The notes: generated by a model not told the origin, from the sequence alone. DNA of 64,000 nt from an uncultured Oscillospiraceae bacterium (GCA_947626905.1 CANQUE010000004.1:1-64000), one strand, 5' to 3'; positions 7,935 through 15,725 are shown, numbered from the stretch's first letter. A program made the numbers and translations.

Positions 7935-9284
7935 ATGGGCATATTCGGATTTGGAAAAAGCAAGGAAAAGCTCCGGGAGGACGGCCTTGCGGCGCTGGAG
8001 AGCGGCAATGCCAAGCGGGGCGTGGAGCTTCTGGAAAAGGCCGCCGATCAGGGCGACGTGGAGGCCATGATCGCCCTGGGCCGGTTTCACGATGGGAAGT
8101 ACCCCGGCGGCCAGCGATGGTCGGAAAAGGCTTTGGACTGGTTTTCCAAGGCCGCCCACGCGGGGAGCGCGGAGGCCGCCCTGCTGGCGGGGGAGCTTCT
8201 GAGCGACAAAGAAGCCAACGTCTACAGCAACCGCGTGGCGGCGGTCTGGTTCGAAGAGGCGGCGGCCATGGGGAACGTGGAGGCGATGGTGCGGGCCGGG
8301 AAGATGTACCTGCACGGCGTCCCGGCGGACCAGGGGGGCAGGGAGCCGGTGTACGCGGATACCGGGAAAGCCCTGAAGCTCCTGGAGGAGGCGGCAGAGG
8401 CCGGAAACACCGAGGCCCGGTTCCTGTGCGGCGAGACCTATTTTTACGGCAGGGGCTGGCCGCGGGATCTGGCCAAGGGCGCGGAGTATCTGAAGCAGGC
8501 CGCCGAGGACGGGGACGCCGAGGCCCAGTATGACCTGGGCCTGGCCTATCAGGCTGGAAAAGGCGTGCCCCAGGATATGGACGAGGCCATCCGCTGGCTC
8601 AGACAGGCGGCAGAAAATAAGCATCTCCTGGCCCGGCGGGAGCTTGGCCGCATCTATTACGAGGCAGACGGCGTGGCCAAGGACATGGACGAGGCCTTCC
8701 GGTGGTACCGGCTGGCCGCCGAACATGGCGACGTGGATTCCTGGCCCCGGCTGGGGGAGATGTACCACGACGGCCTGGGCACCGAGGCGGATCATGACAA
8801 GGCCATCTGGTGGTTGAAAAAGGCGGACGACGAGGGCTTGGACGTGAAGGACACCCTGCGGCGTTACCTGGTGGAGGTCAACGCCGATAAGATCGCCTGG
8901 ATGGAGAAGAATACTGCGGCTGTCGAGCCGTCCGATCCTAAGACCGAAAAGCTGATGAAGGAAGCGGCGACCCATCTGTGCATGGAATGGCTGGAGGAGG
9001 GCGCTCTTTCCTACGCCTACTACGCTTGGAGGGATGCCGCCGAGGCCGGGAACGCAGACGCCGCCTTCAACTGCGGGCTTTGCTGCCTCCTAGGCCTGGG
9101 TACGGAGAGATCCCAGGATGACGCGGAGGCCTATTTTGCCCGGGCGGCAGAGCTGGGGGACGGCGAGGCCGCCCAAAACCTGGCGCATGAGCCCCTGGAC
9201 TTCCAGACCATCCCCTGCCATAAACTGCGCCTGCCCTCGCAAGAGCGCGGGTGGATCTTTGAGGATCTGCGCGGAAAAGACTGA
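7935..9284 (+). CDS. Sel1-like repeat (TPR-type) protein
   Basis: 449 residues made almost entirely of Sel1-like repeats of about 36 residues (AMIALGRFHDGK; AQYDLGLAYQAGKGVPQDMD; ARRELGRIYYEADGVAKDMD; SWPRLGEMYHDGLG). They are followed by a less regular stretch and one more repeat near the C terminus (AAFNCGLCCLLGLGTERSQD). No signal peptide, so probably cytoplasmic. Such solenoids bind partner proteins; the partner is not evident. Starts 61 bases after the zinc-ribbon gene with only a weak ribosome-binding site (GGAAGG), and ends before a strong hairpin. Confidence 0.88.
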   Translation: MGIFGFGKSKEKLREDGLAALESGNAKRGVELLEKAADQGDVEAMIALGRFHDGKYPGGQRWSEKALDWFSKAAHAGSAEAALLAGELLSDKEANVYSNRVAAVWFEEAAAMGNVEAMVRAGKMYLHGVPADQGGREPVYADTGKALKLLEEAAEAGNTEARFLCGETYFYGRGWPRDLAKGAEYLKQAAEDGDAEAQYDLGLAYQAGKGVPQDMDEAIRWLRQAAENKHLLARRELGRIYYEADGVAKDMDEAFRWYRLAAEHGDVDSWPRLGEMYHDGLGTEADHDKAIWWLKKADDEGLDVKDTLRRYLVEVNADKIAWMEKNTAAVEPSDPKTEKLMKEAATHLCMEWLEEGALSYAYYAWRDAAEAGNADAAFNCGLCCLLGLGTERSQDDAEAYFARAAELGDGEAAQNLAHEPLDFQTIPCHKLRLPSQERGWIFEDLRGKD

Positions 9285-9327
9285 GATCAGCTCAAACCCT
9301 ATTGGCGCCAATGACAACATCGGATAA

Positions 9328-9362
9328 AGTCAGGACCACCCGCAATGCGGGCGGTCCTGACT
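9328..9362 (+). terminator. terminator between convergent genes
   Basis: AGTCAGGACCACCCGC (9328-9343), loop AAT, GCGGGCGGTCCTGACT (9347-9362); one internal mismatch in a 16-base-pair stem. A CCCTTTTTCT tract follows about 12 bases later. It separates the Sel1 gene from the convergent hydrolase gene. Confidence 0.6.
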
Positions 9363-9385
9363 GTCGTTCAAACCCTTTTTCTCCT

Positions 9386-10087
9386 TTACCACCGGTCAAC
9401 GGCCGTCACGCCTTCTCCCTCCGGGAGAAAACTCTCCGGGTCCAGCCCCGCCGCCATCCGGTCCGCCCGCATATCCGGCAGAGGATCGCGGATCTGGCTG
9501 CCGTCATAGGAGCGGAACTGTTCCTCCGTCATCACCGTCACCCCCACGCAGGCCATGTCCTCCAAATTGGCCTGCTGGACAGCCGGGCTGCGGGAGGCGG
9601 TGCAGTCGGACAGCACGATCACGTTATAATCCAGCGCCAGCGCGTCATAGGCGCTGGTGCGCACGCAGTTGGGCGTGGTGGTCCCCGCCAGGATCACCGT
9701 GCGCACGCCCAGCCGCCGCAGGATCAGATCCAGCTCCGTCTGGAAAAAGGCGCTCCAGCGGGGCTTGATGATGGTATAATCTCCGGGCTGGGGCCGGAGC
9801 CCCTCCGGCGCCTGGGCGCTGATGGCGCCCTCCGAGCCCGGCGCCATGGGCCGGCCTCCGGCCCGCCATCCCTCCCAGCGGCACAGCTCCACATCGCTGC
9901 CGTCGGCCCGGTACTGCCGTTTCACAAAGAACACCGGGATCCCCTTTTCCCGGGCGGTGCGCACGGCCCGGGCCAGCACCGGCACGGCGTCGGCCGCCGC
10001 CGGGATGCAGTGGGGCGAGCGGGGATCGATGAACCCCATCTCCATATCGATGCTCACAAGGGCCGAGCGGGTGACGTTTTCCTTCAT
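9386..10087 (-). CDS. isochorismatase-family cysteine hydrolase
   Basis: 233 residues. The catalytic triad is in place: Asp in LVSIDMEMGFID, Lys in IIKPRWSAFF, and the nucleophile Cys in TTTPNCVRTSAYDA. A cis-peptide-type turn precedes the cysteine. The family includes nicotinamidases, N-carbamoylsarcosine amidases, ureidoacrylate amidohydrolases and isochorismatases; the exact substrate cannot be chosen here. GGAGGGAGCC precedes the ATG at 10087. It stands alone as a monocistronic minus-strand gene between a shared terminator and a palindromic upstream region. Confidence 0.9.
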   Translation of the reverse strand: MKENVTRSALVSIDMEMGFIDPRSPHCIPAAADAVPVLARAVRTAREKGIPVFFVKRQYRADGSDVELCRWEGWRAGGRPMAPGSEGAISAQAPEGLRPQPGDYTIIKPRWSAFFQTELDLILRRLGVRTVILAGTTTPNCVRTSAYDALALDYNVIVLSDCTASRSPAVQQANLEDMACVGVTVMTEEQFRSYDGSQIRDPLPDMRADRMAAGLDPESFLPEGEGVTAVDRW

Positions 10088-10180
10088 GGCTCCCTCCGGA
10101 CGTTTTTTCTCAGTTTATCATGTTCTCCGGCAGATTTCCACCGCCGCCGCGAAAATCAGTGGGAAACCCGGCCCGGATAT

Positions 10181-10211
10181 GATATAATAGCGTCAAAGCC
10201 GCTATTATATC
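10181..10211. repeat. perfect inverted repeat carrying TATAAT on both strands
   Basis: GATATAATAGCG (10181-10192), a 7-base loop, CGCTATTATATC (10200-10211): 12 of 12 paired. Each arm contains TATAAT, one reading toward the mini-ORF and one toward the hydrolase gene. No good -35 hexamer is at the right distance for either. It could be an operator, a bidirectional start region or a transcript hairpin. Bases 10088-10303 otherwise hold only a second TATAAT (10262-10267). Confidence 0.6.
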
Positions 10212-10303
10212 CCCAAAATACCGGTCGTGCTCCCGGCTCACGCCGGAACCGCACGACATGGTATAATATTTTTATAGACCAACATTTTTCGGGAGGATAT
10301 ACC

Positions 10304-10369
10304 ATGGAAAAAGGCAGCCTGCTGGACGGCCTGAAGAACGTGCCGGACAGCGAAAAGGCCGGCGCCTGA
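10304..10369 (+). CDS. 21-residue mini-ORF with its own ribosome site and terminator
   Basis: MEKGSLLDGLKNVPDSEKAG plus a final A. GGGAGG lies 7 bases before the ATG and a TATAAT lies at 10262-10267. The stop codon TGA (10367-10369) lies inside the stem of a perfect terminator, so the last codons are part of the hairpin. It is too short for usual gene finders and I recognise no family. It could be a real small protein, a leader peptide without a downstream gene, or a small RNA with a chance ORF. The signals are individually good; existence as a protein is unproven. Confidence 0.5.
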   Translation: MEKGSLLDGLKNVPDSEKAGA

Positions 10370-10388
10370 TTTCAGGCGCCGGCGTTTT
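10358..10388. terminator. bidirectional terminator overlapping the mini-ORF stop
   Basis: GCCGGCGCCTGA (10358-10369) pairs perfectly with TCAGGCGCCGGC (10372-10383), followed by GTTTT on plus and CTTTTC on minus. It serves both the mini-ORF and the convergent small membrane-protein gene, whose stop is at 10388. Confidence 0.75.
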
Positions 10389-10648
10389 CATTCCTCCGGC
10401 CCGGTCCTGTTCTGATTGGCGCCGAACACATAGCCCAGGACCGTGACGGCGATGAGCTTGAACGCCTCAAAGGCGCTGCCGATGAGCGCGCCCCGGCCGG
10501 CCGGGAGCGCCGCGGACAGCACCGCCAGCGCCCCCATGGCCCCCATGGCCGTGAAAAGCACCGCCATGCCGTTTTGCAGCCGCAGCCGCCGCAGCGACCG
10601 GCGGCAGCCGTCCGTTTCCCGGACCGCGTCCTTCTTCTGCTCTGCCAT
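10388..10648 (-). CDS. small membrane protein, function unknown
   Basis: 86 residues if started at the ATG at 10648 (MAEQKKDAVRETD). The ORF-track start 17 codons upstream is also open but has no better ribosome site. A basic N-terminal segment (RRSLRRLRLQ) is followed by two hydrophobic helices (GMAVLFTAMGAMGALAVLSAAL and FKLIAVTVLGYVFGA), predicting a two-pass membrane protein with both ends in the cytoplasm. No family recognised. Monocistronic, between the shared terminator and the ttcA-like promoter. Confidence 0.6.
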   Translation of the reverse strand: MAEQKKDAVRETDGCRRSLRRLRLQNGMAVLFTAMGAMGALAVLSAALPAGRGALIGSAFEAFKLIAVTVLGYVFGANQNRTGPEE

Positions 10649-10690
10649 TTTCCACGCCCCCCGGAGCAGTATATGCCCCCGGAGCCGCCG

Positions 10691-10720
10691 TTGACGCACC
10701 GGACTGGAAAATGCTATAAT
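10691..10720 (+). promoter_or_regulatory. promoter of the TtcA-like gene
   Basis: TTGACG (10691-10696), 18-base spacer, TATAAT (10715-10720). The -10 box is also the left end of a near-perfect palindrome (10715-10741). Confidence 0.78.
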
Positions 10721-10741
10721 GGCCGCGTTGCGGCGATTATA
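10715..10741. repeat. palindrome around the -10 box of the TtcA-like gene
   Basis: TATAATGGCCGC, GTT, GCGGCGATTATA: 11 of 12 positions paired. The expected transcription start falls near the centre. A nearly identical palindrome is at 42391-42416. Confidence 0.6.
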
Positions 10742-10774
10742 CTACTTTACTTTACTTTTTCGGGAGGGCGGACC

Positions 10775-11635
10775 ATGGGCCGGGAGCTGGAGCCATATCA
10801 GCGCGTCGAGCGCAGCATCATCACAAAATACCGCAAGACCCTGTGGCGTCCCTTCGTGGAGGCGGTGAAGCGATATGAGCTCATCCAGCCCGGGGACAGG
10901 ATCGCCGTGTGCATCTCCGGAGGCAAGGACTCCATGCTCCTGGCAAAGCTCATGCAGCAGCTGCACCGCTACTCGGAGGTGCCCTTCGATCTCACGTTTC
11001 TGGTGATGGACCCGGGATATGCCCCCGCCAACCGGCAGCTGATCGAGGACAACGCCGCCCTGCTGCACATCCCCGTCACCGTGTTCACCTCGGATATCTT
11101 TGCCGCCGCCGACAGCACCGACCGGAACCCCTGTTATCTCTGCGCCCGGATGCGCCGGGGCCACCTCTACGCCAAGGCCCAGGAGCTGGGCTGCAACAAG
11201 ATCGCCCTGGGCCACCACTTCAGCGACGTGATCGAGACCACCCTCATCGCCATGTTCTGGGGCGCCCAGCTGCAGGCCATGATGCCCAAGCTCCACAGCA
11301 CCAATTTCCCGGGCATGGAGCTGATCCGGCCGCTGTACTGCGTCCACGAGGACGATATCATCGCCTGGGCCCGGTACAACGACCTGCACTTTCTCCGCTG
11401 CGCCTGCCGCCTGACGGAGGGGGTTGCCACCGGGGAGCTGGCCTCCAAGCGCCAGGAGGTGAAACAGCTTCTGCGCGCGCTGCGGCAGCAGGAGCCCAAC
11501 ATCGAGAAAAACATCTTCACCGCCCTCCACGCCGTCTGTCTGGACACCTTCCCGGCCTACAAATCCCATGGCCGCGTCCACTCCTTCCTGGACGGCTATG
11601 ACAGCCGTCCTCCGGAGGACGGCCCGGCGGAATAA
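10775..11635 (+). CDS. TtcA-family tRNA 2-thiolation enzyme (PP-loop ATPase)
   Basis: 286 residues from the ATG at 10775, which has GGGAGG eight bases upstream; the ORF-track start is upstream of the promoter and cannot be used. The PP-loop ATP pyrophosphatase motif SGGKDS (about residue 49) and the CxxC pair in NPCYLCARMRRGHL are typical of TtcA proteins. These use a 4Fe-4S cluster to put sulphur on cytidine-32 of some tRNAs. Further cysteines in LRCACRLTEG may complete the cluster site. Stand-alone gene with its own promoter and terminator. Related PP-loop enzymes modify other positions, so the exact target is inference. Confidence 0.88.
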   Translation: MGRELEPYQRVERSIITKYRKTLWRPFVEAVKRYELIQPGDRIAVCISGGKDSMLLAKLMQQLHRYSEVPFDLTFLVMDPGYAPANRQLIEDNAALLHIPVTVFTSDIFAAADSTDRNPCYLCARMRRGHLYAKAQELGCNKIALGHHFSDVIETTLIAMFWGAQLQAMMPKLHSTNFPGMELIRPLYCVHEDDIIAWARYNDLHFLRCACRLTEGVATGELASKRQEVKQLLRALRQQEPNIEKNIFTALHAVCLDTFPAYKSHGRVHSFLDGYDSRPPEDGPAE

Positions 11636-11671
11636 ACGGCCCGGAGCTCCCGCTCCGGGCCGTTCCTTTTT
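11636..11671. terminator. terminator between the TtcA-like gene and the dehydrogenase gene
   Basis: ACGGCCCGGAGC (11636-11647), loop TCCC, GCTCCGGGCCGT (11652-11663), then TTCCTTTTT. It sits between convergent genes. Confidence 0.85.
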
Positions 11672-11679
11672 CCCTTTTC

Positions 11680-12645
11680 TCAGTATCCCCGGGAAACGTC
11701 CACCAGGTGGGCCAGGGGCCGGCCGGCGGCGTAATTGTCCAGGTCTTCGCAAAAGCTCTCCACGTTCCGATCCCGGGTATAGGCCAGCGTGTAATTGCCG
11801 GACACATGGGGCGTGAGGATCAGATTCTTTGCCGTCCACAGCGGATCGTCCTCCGGCAAAGGCTCCGGCACCACCACGTCCAGGGCCGCTCCGGCGATCC
11901 GCCCGTCGTTCAGCGCCTCCACCAGGGCCGGCTGGTCCACGGCGGAGCCCCGGCCCACATTGACCACCAGCGCCGTTTCCGGCAGCAGCGCGATCCGCTC
12001 CCGGCTCAGCAGCCGGGCCGTGTCCTCCGTGCCCGGCACGGCCAGCACCAGCAGCTCCGCCCGGGGCAGGATCTCCTCCAGCCGGGACACGGGCAGCGTT
12101 TCGTCAAAGCCCGCCGCGGCGCGGCCGGACCGGTTCACGCCCGTCACCTTCGCCGCGCCCAGAGCTCGGAACCGCTGGGCGATGCACCGGCCGATCTGTC
12201 CTGTGCCCACCATCACCATCTCCAGGCCGTGGATGGACCGGATGGACAGGCCGCCCCGCCAGATCCGCTCCCGGACCCACGCCTGGTATTCCGGCATGCG
12301 GCGCAGGAGCATCAGCGTCACCATCACCGTGTGCTCCGCGATGGTCAGGCCGAATACATTGGAATTGGTCAGCTGGCACCCGGCGGGCAGCATGCCCGGC
12401 TTGGAGCAGATATCGTCCACCCCCGCGGTGGCGCTGCAGTACCATTTCACCTTTTCCGCGCAGGTCAGCGGCTTCCGGGAAACGGAATAGATCACCTCCG
12501 CCTCCCTGGCGCAGGCCAGGGCCTGGGTCTTCTCCTCCGGGCCGAAAAACCGGGCGGTCATGCCGCCGGCGGCCGCCGTGGCGGCGATCTTCTCCCGGTG
12601 ATGGGGCTCCAGAAAGTCCAGATAAACGCAGATCTCCCTGCTCAT
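11680..12645 (-). CDS. D-isomer-specific 2-hydroxyacid dehydrogenase
   Basis: 321 residues from the ATG at 12645 (AAGGAG upstream), not the longer ORF-track start, which lies upstream of the promoter. The NAD-binding Rossmann motif GTGQIGRCIAQRF is near residue 150. Catalytic residues of the family are present: Arg in VNVGRGSAV, Glu in VVPEPLPEDDP, His in LTPHVSGNY. It reduces 2-oxoacids to D-2-hydroxyacids or the reverse. The substrate is not specified by the sequence; the family includes glyoxylate, lactate and phosphoglycerate dehydrogenases. Monocistronic, divergent from mutY. Confidence 0.92.
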   Translation of the reverse strand: MSREICVYLDFLEPHHREKIAATAAAGGMTARFFGPEEKTQALACAREAEVIYSVSRKPLTCAEKVKWYCSATAGVDDICSKPGMLPAGCQLTNSNVFGLTIAEHTVMVTLMLLRRMPEYQAWVRERIWRGGLSIRSIHGLEMVMVGTGQIGRCIAQRFRALGAAKVTGVNRSGRAAAGFDETLPVSRLEEILPRAELLVLAVPGTEDTARLLSRERIALLPETALVVNVGRGSAVDQPALVEALNDGRIAGAALDVVVPEPLPEDDPLWTAKNLILTPHVSGNYTLAYTRDRNVESFCEDLDNYAAGRPLAHLVDVSRGY

Positions 12646-12733
12646 GGCGCTCGCTCCTTTTTCTTGATCTTTTAAGTCCCCTCCCGCGGCCTGCGGCAGA
12701 AGCGCCAAACGGGCCGGCCGGGGCGATACAAAA

Positions 12734-12762
12734 ATAATACCGCCGCCCGACCGGTTTGTCAA
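12734..12762 (-). promoter_or_regulatory. promoter of the 2-hydroxyacid dehydrogenase
   Basis: On the minus strand a perfect TTGACA (12757-12762), 17-base spacer, TATTAT (12734-12739). Confidence 0.85.
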
Positions 12763-12799
12763 TCGCACCGCCGGACCCGATCCCTCTTCTTTCCGGCGC

Positions 12800-12828
12800 T
12801 TGACCGGAGGGGACGGGTGTGGTTTAAT
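12800..12828 (+). promoter_or_regulatory. promoter of mutY
   Basis: TTGACC (12800-12805), 17-base spacer, TTTAAT (12823-12828). The predicted start point is only about 8 bases before the GTG at 12843, so the leader would be very short. Confidence 0.6.
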
Positions 12829-12842
12829 AGGGGCCGGGGGGT

Positions 12843-13898
12843 GTGAGCGTGGAAAAGCTGCCGGAGGGCCTGGCGTCGGCCCTGGTGCCCTGGTACGACG
12901 CCCACGCCCGGGACCTTCCCTGGCGGCGGGACCCCACGCCCTACCGGGTCTGGGTCTCGGAGATCATGCTCCAGCAGACCCGCATCGAGGCGGCCCGGGG
13001 ATACTTTACCCGGTTCATCTCCGCCCTGCCCACGGTGGCGGACCTGGCCGCCGCCCCGGAGGAACAGGTGCTGAAGCTGTGGGAGGGCCTGGGCTATTAC
13101 TCCCGGGCCAGGAACCTGCACAAGGCGGCGAAGCTGGTCATGCAGCGTTACGGCGGCGCACTGCCTGCGGACGAGGCCGCCCTGCGGGCGCTGCCCGGCG
13201 TGGGAGAGTACACCGCCGGGGCGGTGGCCTCCATCGCTTTCGGGCTGCCGGTCCCCGCCGTGGACGGGAACGTGCTGCGCATATGCGCCCGGCTGACCTG
13301 CTGTGGCGAGAGCATCGGCGAGGCGAAGGTCAAAGCCGCCTTCCGGGAGCAGCTCCGGCGCCAGTATCCCGCCGACCGGTGCGCCGCGTTCACCTCCGGG
13401 CTGATGGAGCTGGGGGAAACGGTGTGCCTGCCGGGCACGCCGGACTGCCCTGGCTGTCCGCTGGCGGGCCTGTGCGCGGCCAATGCCGCCGGGCGGCAGA
13501 CGGACTATCCCGTCATGCCGGAAAAAAAGCCCCGGCGCATCCAGGAGCGGACGGTTTTTCTTCTGGTCTGCGGCGGCCGGACCGCCCTTGTGAAGCGGCC
13601 GGACAAAGGACTGCTGGCGGGGCTGTGGGAGTTTCCCAACCGGGAGGGCGTTTTGGATCGGACCGCCGCCCTGGCCCTGGCCCAAGCCTGGGGCTGCGAG
13701 CCGGCGGAGGCCGTCTTCTGCGGGGAGGCCGTGCATATCTTTACCCACCTGCAGTGGGATATGACCGGCTGGCGGATCGACTGCGCCGCCGCGCCGGAGC
13801 GGTTCACATGGGCCGGAGCCCGGGAGCTGGAGGAGCGCTATTCTCTCCCCTCCGCCTTCCGTTACTACCGGACCCAGTTGGAAAGGAGTTTGAAATGA
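12843..13898 (+). CDS. mutY: A/G-specific adenine DNA glycosylase MutY
   Basis: 351 residues, GTG start. It removes adenine mispaired with 8-oxoguanine. The N-terminal glycosylase domain contains the catalytic Glu (VSEIMLQQTR), the helix-hairpin-helix (LPGVGEYTAGAVAS) and the catalytic Asp (PAVDGNVLR). The 4Fe-4S motif is C195-x6-C202-x2-C205-x5-C211. A NUDIX-like C-terminal domain (RTALVKRPDKGLLAGLWEFP) for 8-oxoG recognition follows. The downstream lipoprotein ATG overlaps its stop. Confidence 0.96.
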   Translation: MSVEKLPEGLASALVPWYDAHARDLPWRRDPTPYRVWVSEIMLQQTRIEAARGYFTRFISALPTVADLAAAPEEQVLKLWEGLGYYSRARNLHKAAKLVMQRYGGALPADEAALRALPGVGEYTAGAVASIAFGLPVPAVDGNVLRICARLTCCGESIGEAKVKAAFREQLRRQYPADRCAAFTSGLMELGETVCLPGTPDCPGCPLAGLCAANAAGRQTDYPVMPEKKPRRIQERTVFLLVCGGRTALVKRPDKGLLAGLWEFPNREGVLDRTAALALAQAWGCEPAEAVFCGEAVHIFTHLQWDMTGWRIDCAAAPERFTWAGARELEERYSLPSAFRYYRTQLERSLK

Positions 13899-14737
13899 AG
13901 CGTTTTACCGCATGGATACTGACCGTTTGTTTCCTTCTGGCCGCGGGATGCGCCGCCGCCCTCGACGGGACGGACGGCGAGGACGCGTCTTCCCTGCCGG
14001 AACCCACCACCCAGTCGGGACCCGCCGGCCAGCCGGAGGGGGAGGACGACCCCCAGCCGGACCTGCCCGCCGAGCCGGCCTCCGGCACGGACACGGTGGT
14101 CCCGGAGGGCATGCCGGAGATCACCGGCGAAGGGTCCGCCACCGATATCCCCGCCTCTCCCGCGCCGGTGGATCTCACCGCCCTCTCTGTGGAGGAGTGC
14201 GTGACGGATACCCCCGTCCCGGCGGGGACGCTGCCCTGGATCGCCCTGGACTGCCCCGGCGCGGAGGCCATCAACGGAGCCATCGAGGCCGAGTTCTCCG
14301 AACCGGCCGGCGAGGCGGACCACTTGATGTATTATGAGGCGACCAAAAGCGCCGGCGATGTGCTGAGCGTGCTGCTGGTGGACAAAACGCCTATGAACGA
14401 CGTGGTGGTCTACGGAGTGTATAATCTGGACCTGGCCAGCGGCCTGGCCCTGTCCGGGGCGGAGCTGCTGGAAAAGCTGGACGTCGACCCGGCGTATCTG
14501 GTCCAGTTGGAGCAGGCGCTGCTGGGGGAGGAATTCACCTATCTGTACGGCCAGTTCGACACCGGCGATGACGAATTTTATACCGGGCAGTACGACCGGA
14601 CCACCGACCCGGCCAACGCCGAAACGGACCGGATCTGGATCGGCCAGGACGGCCAGCTCCAGTTCATCGGCCGCATCTATTCCATGGCCGGGGCAGAGTA
14701 TTACGAATATCCCCTTGCAACGGGGCTGTTTTTCTGA
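13895..14737 (+). CDS. secreted lipoprotein of unknown function
   Basis: 280 residues. The ATG at 13895 overlaps the mutY stop (ATGA) and has AAAGGAG upstream. The long ORF-track entry 12800-14737 is this gene plus unused upstream frame. Lipoprotein signal with lipobox LAAGC, then a low-complexity Pro/Glu/Gly/Ser linker to about residue 95, then a folded domain of about 180 residues (LPWIALDCPGAEAINGAIEA and DVVVYGVYNLDLASGLALSG) resembling the small secreted domains common in gut Clostridia. No catalytic motif recognised. Coupling to mutY is probably positional only. Confidence 0.75.
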   Translation: MKRFTAWILTVCFLLAAGCAAALDGTDGEDASSLPEPTTQSGPAGQPEGEDDPQPDLPAEPASGTDTVVPEGMPEITGEGSATDIPASPAPVDLTALSVEECVTDTPVPAGTLPWIALDCPGAEAINGAIEAEFSEPAGEADHLMYYEATKSAGDVLSVLLVDKTPMNDVVVYGVYNLDLASGLALSGAELLEKLDVDPAYLVQLEQALLGEEFTYLYGQFDTGDDEFYTGQYDRTTDPANAETDRIWIGQDGQLQFIGRIYSMAGAEYYEYPLATGLFF

Positions 14738-14748
14738 CAGAAAGACGG

Positions 14749-14777
14749 TTGCATCTGCCATATGGTTGTGATACTAT
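14749..14777 (+). promoter_or_regulatory. promoter of the acyltransferase-carrier protein pair
   Basis: TTGCAT (14749-14754), 17-base spacer, TACTAT (14772-14777), 22 bases before the ATG at 14800. Confidence 0.65.
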
Positions 14778-14799
14778 ACGGGAAACAGGAGGCGGGCAC

Positions 14800-15363
14800 A
14801 TGAAGCTGAACCCCTATTACACCAAAACCGAGCTCCAGCAGATCGGGTTCAAGGCCCTGGGCCGCCAGGTATTGGTGAGCCGCACCTGCCGCATCTATAC
14901 GCCGGAGCAGATCTCCCTCGGCAGCCACGTGCTCATCGACGACTTCACCATCCTCAACGGAGAGATCACCATCGGCGACCACGTGCACATCAGCTCCAAC
15001 TGCGAGCTTTACGCCGGCGAGGCCAGCATCACCATCCAGGATTTCTGCGGCATCTCCTCCCGCAACGCCTTTTACGCCACCAGCGACGACTTCTCCGGGG
15101 CCAGCCTCAACAACCCCACCGTTCCCCGGGCGTTCCGATTTGAAAAGAACCTTCCCGTGGTGCTGGAAAAACACGTGCTCACCGGCACAGGCTGTTCCTT
15201 CATGCCGGGCGTGCACATCGGGGAGGGCTGCTCCTTCGGCTCCATGACCCTTATCAACAAGTCCACGGAGCCCTGGGGCATCTATGTGGGCATCCCCGCC
15301 CGGCGGATCAAAGAGCGGGACAAGGGCCTGCTGGAATTTGAGAAAAAGCTGACAGGCGGCTGA
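14800..15363 (+). CDS. left-handed beta-helix (hexapeptide) acyltransferase
   Basis: 187 residues from the ATG at 14800 (GGAGG upstream). Successive hexapeptide turns (ISLGSHVLIDDFTILNG, ITIGDHVHISSNCELY, VVLEKHVLTGTGCSFMPGVHIGEGCSFGSM) form the left-handed beta helix of maltose/galactoside and sugar O-acetyltransferases. A C-terminal VGIPARRIKE is also typical. It would move an acetyl or other acyl group onto a sugar or similar hydroxyl or amine. The carrier protein immediately downstream suggests that the donor might be acyl-ACP rather than acetyl-CoA (inference). No sugar-pathway genes are adjacent. Confidence 0.85.
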   Translation: MKLNPYYTKTELQQIGFKALGRQVLVSRTCRIYTPEQISLGSHVLIDDFTILNGEITIGDHVHISSNCELYAGEASITIQDFCGISSRNAFYATSDDFSGASLNNPTVPRAFRFEKNLPVVLEKHVLTGTGCSFMPGVHIGEGCSFGSMTLINKSTEPWGIYVGIPARRIKERDKGLLEFEKKLTGG

Positions 15364-15391
15364 CGCCTGGATCTTCAAGGAGGTTATATTG

Positions 15392-15619
15392 ATGGAAGAC
15401 CTGATGGAAATCCTGCGGGACCTGCGCCCGGACGTGGACTTTGAAACGGAGACCGCCCTGATCGACGACGGCATCCTGGGCTCGTTCGACATCACCGCTC
15501 TGGTGAACGAGATCATGGACGCCTTCGACGTGGAGATCTCCATGGCGGATCTGGAGCCGGAGAATTTCAACTCCGCCCAGGCCATATACGAATTCATCCA
15601 ATCCCTGCAGGAAAAATGA
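15392..15619 (+). CDS. acyl carrier protein-like protein
   Basis: 75 residues from the ATG at 15392 with AGGAGG upstream. Four-helix ACP/DltC-type fold. The phosphopantetheine-attachment serine is probably S31 in DDGILGSFDITALV, where the usual D-S-L reads G-S-F, as in dedicated rather than fatty-acid-synthesis carriers. The second helix (IMDAFDVEIS) has the acidic recognition surface of ACPs. Encoded right after the acyltransferase and ended by its own terminator. No ligase or holo-ACP synthase is nearby, so the pair must use enzymes encoded elsewhere. Confidence 0.85.
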   Translation: MEDLMEILRDLRPDVDFETETALIDDGILGSFDITALVNEIMDAFDVEISMADLEPENFNSAQAIYEFIQSLQEK

Positions 15620-15626
15620 ACTCTTT

Positions 15627-15660
15627 GGGGCCGTCCCTGGTGACGGCCCCTCTTTTTCTC
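15627..15660 (+). terminator. terminator after the carrier protein gene
   Basis: GGGGCCGTC (15627-15635), loop, GACGGCCCC (15642-15650), then TCTTTTTCTC. Confidence 0.85.
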
Positions 15661-15682
15661 TCCCTTCGACACCAAACAGACC

Positions 15683-15711
15683 TTGACAACGGACTGTTTT
15701 CATGGTATTAT
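15683..15711 (+). promoter_or_regulatory. promoter of the initiator tRNA gene
   Basis: Perfect TTGACA (15683-15688), 17-base spacer, TATTAT (15706-15711), 14 bases before the tRNA 5-prime end. Confidence 0.85.
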
Positions 15712-15725
15712 GATGGTCCAAATAA

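Noticed and set aside
12800-14737. 645-residue plus-strand ORF covering mutY and the lipoprotein
   Set aside because: Only its end (from 13895) is a real gene. The first part is a low-complexity Gly/Arg/Pro shadow of mutY in another frame.
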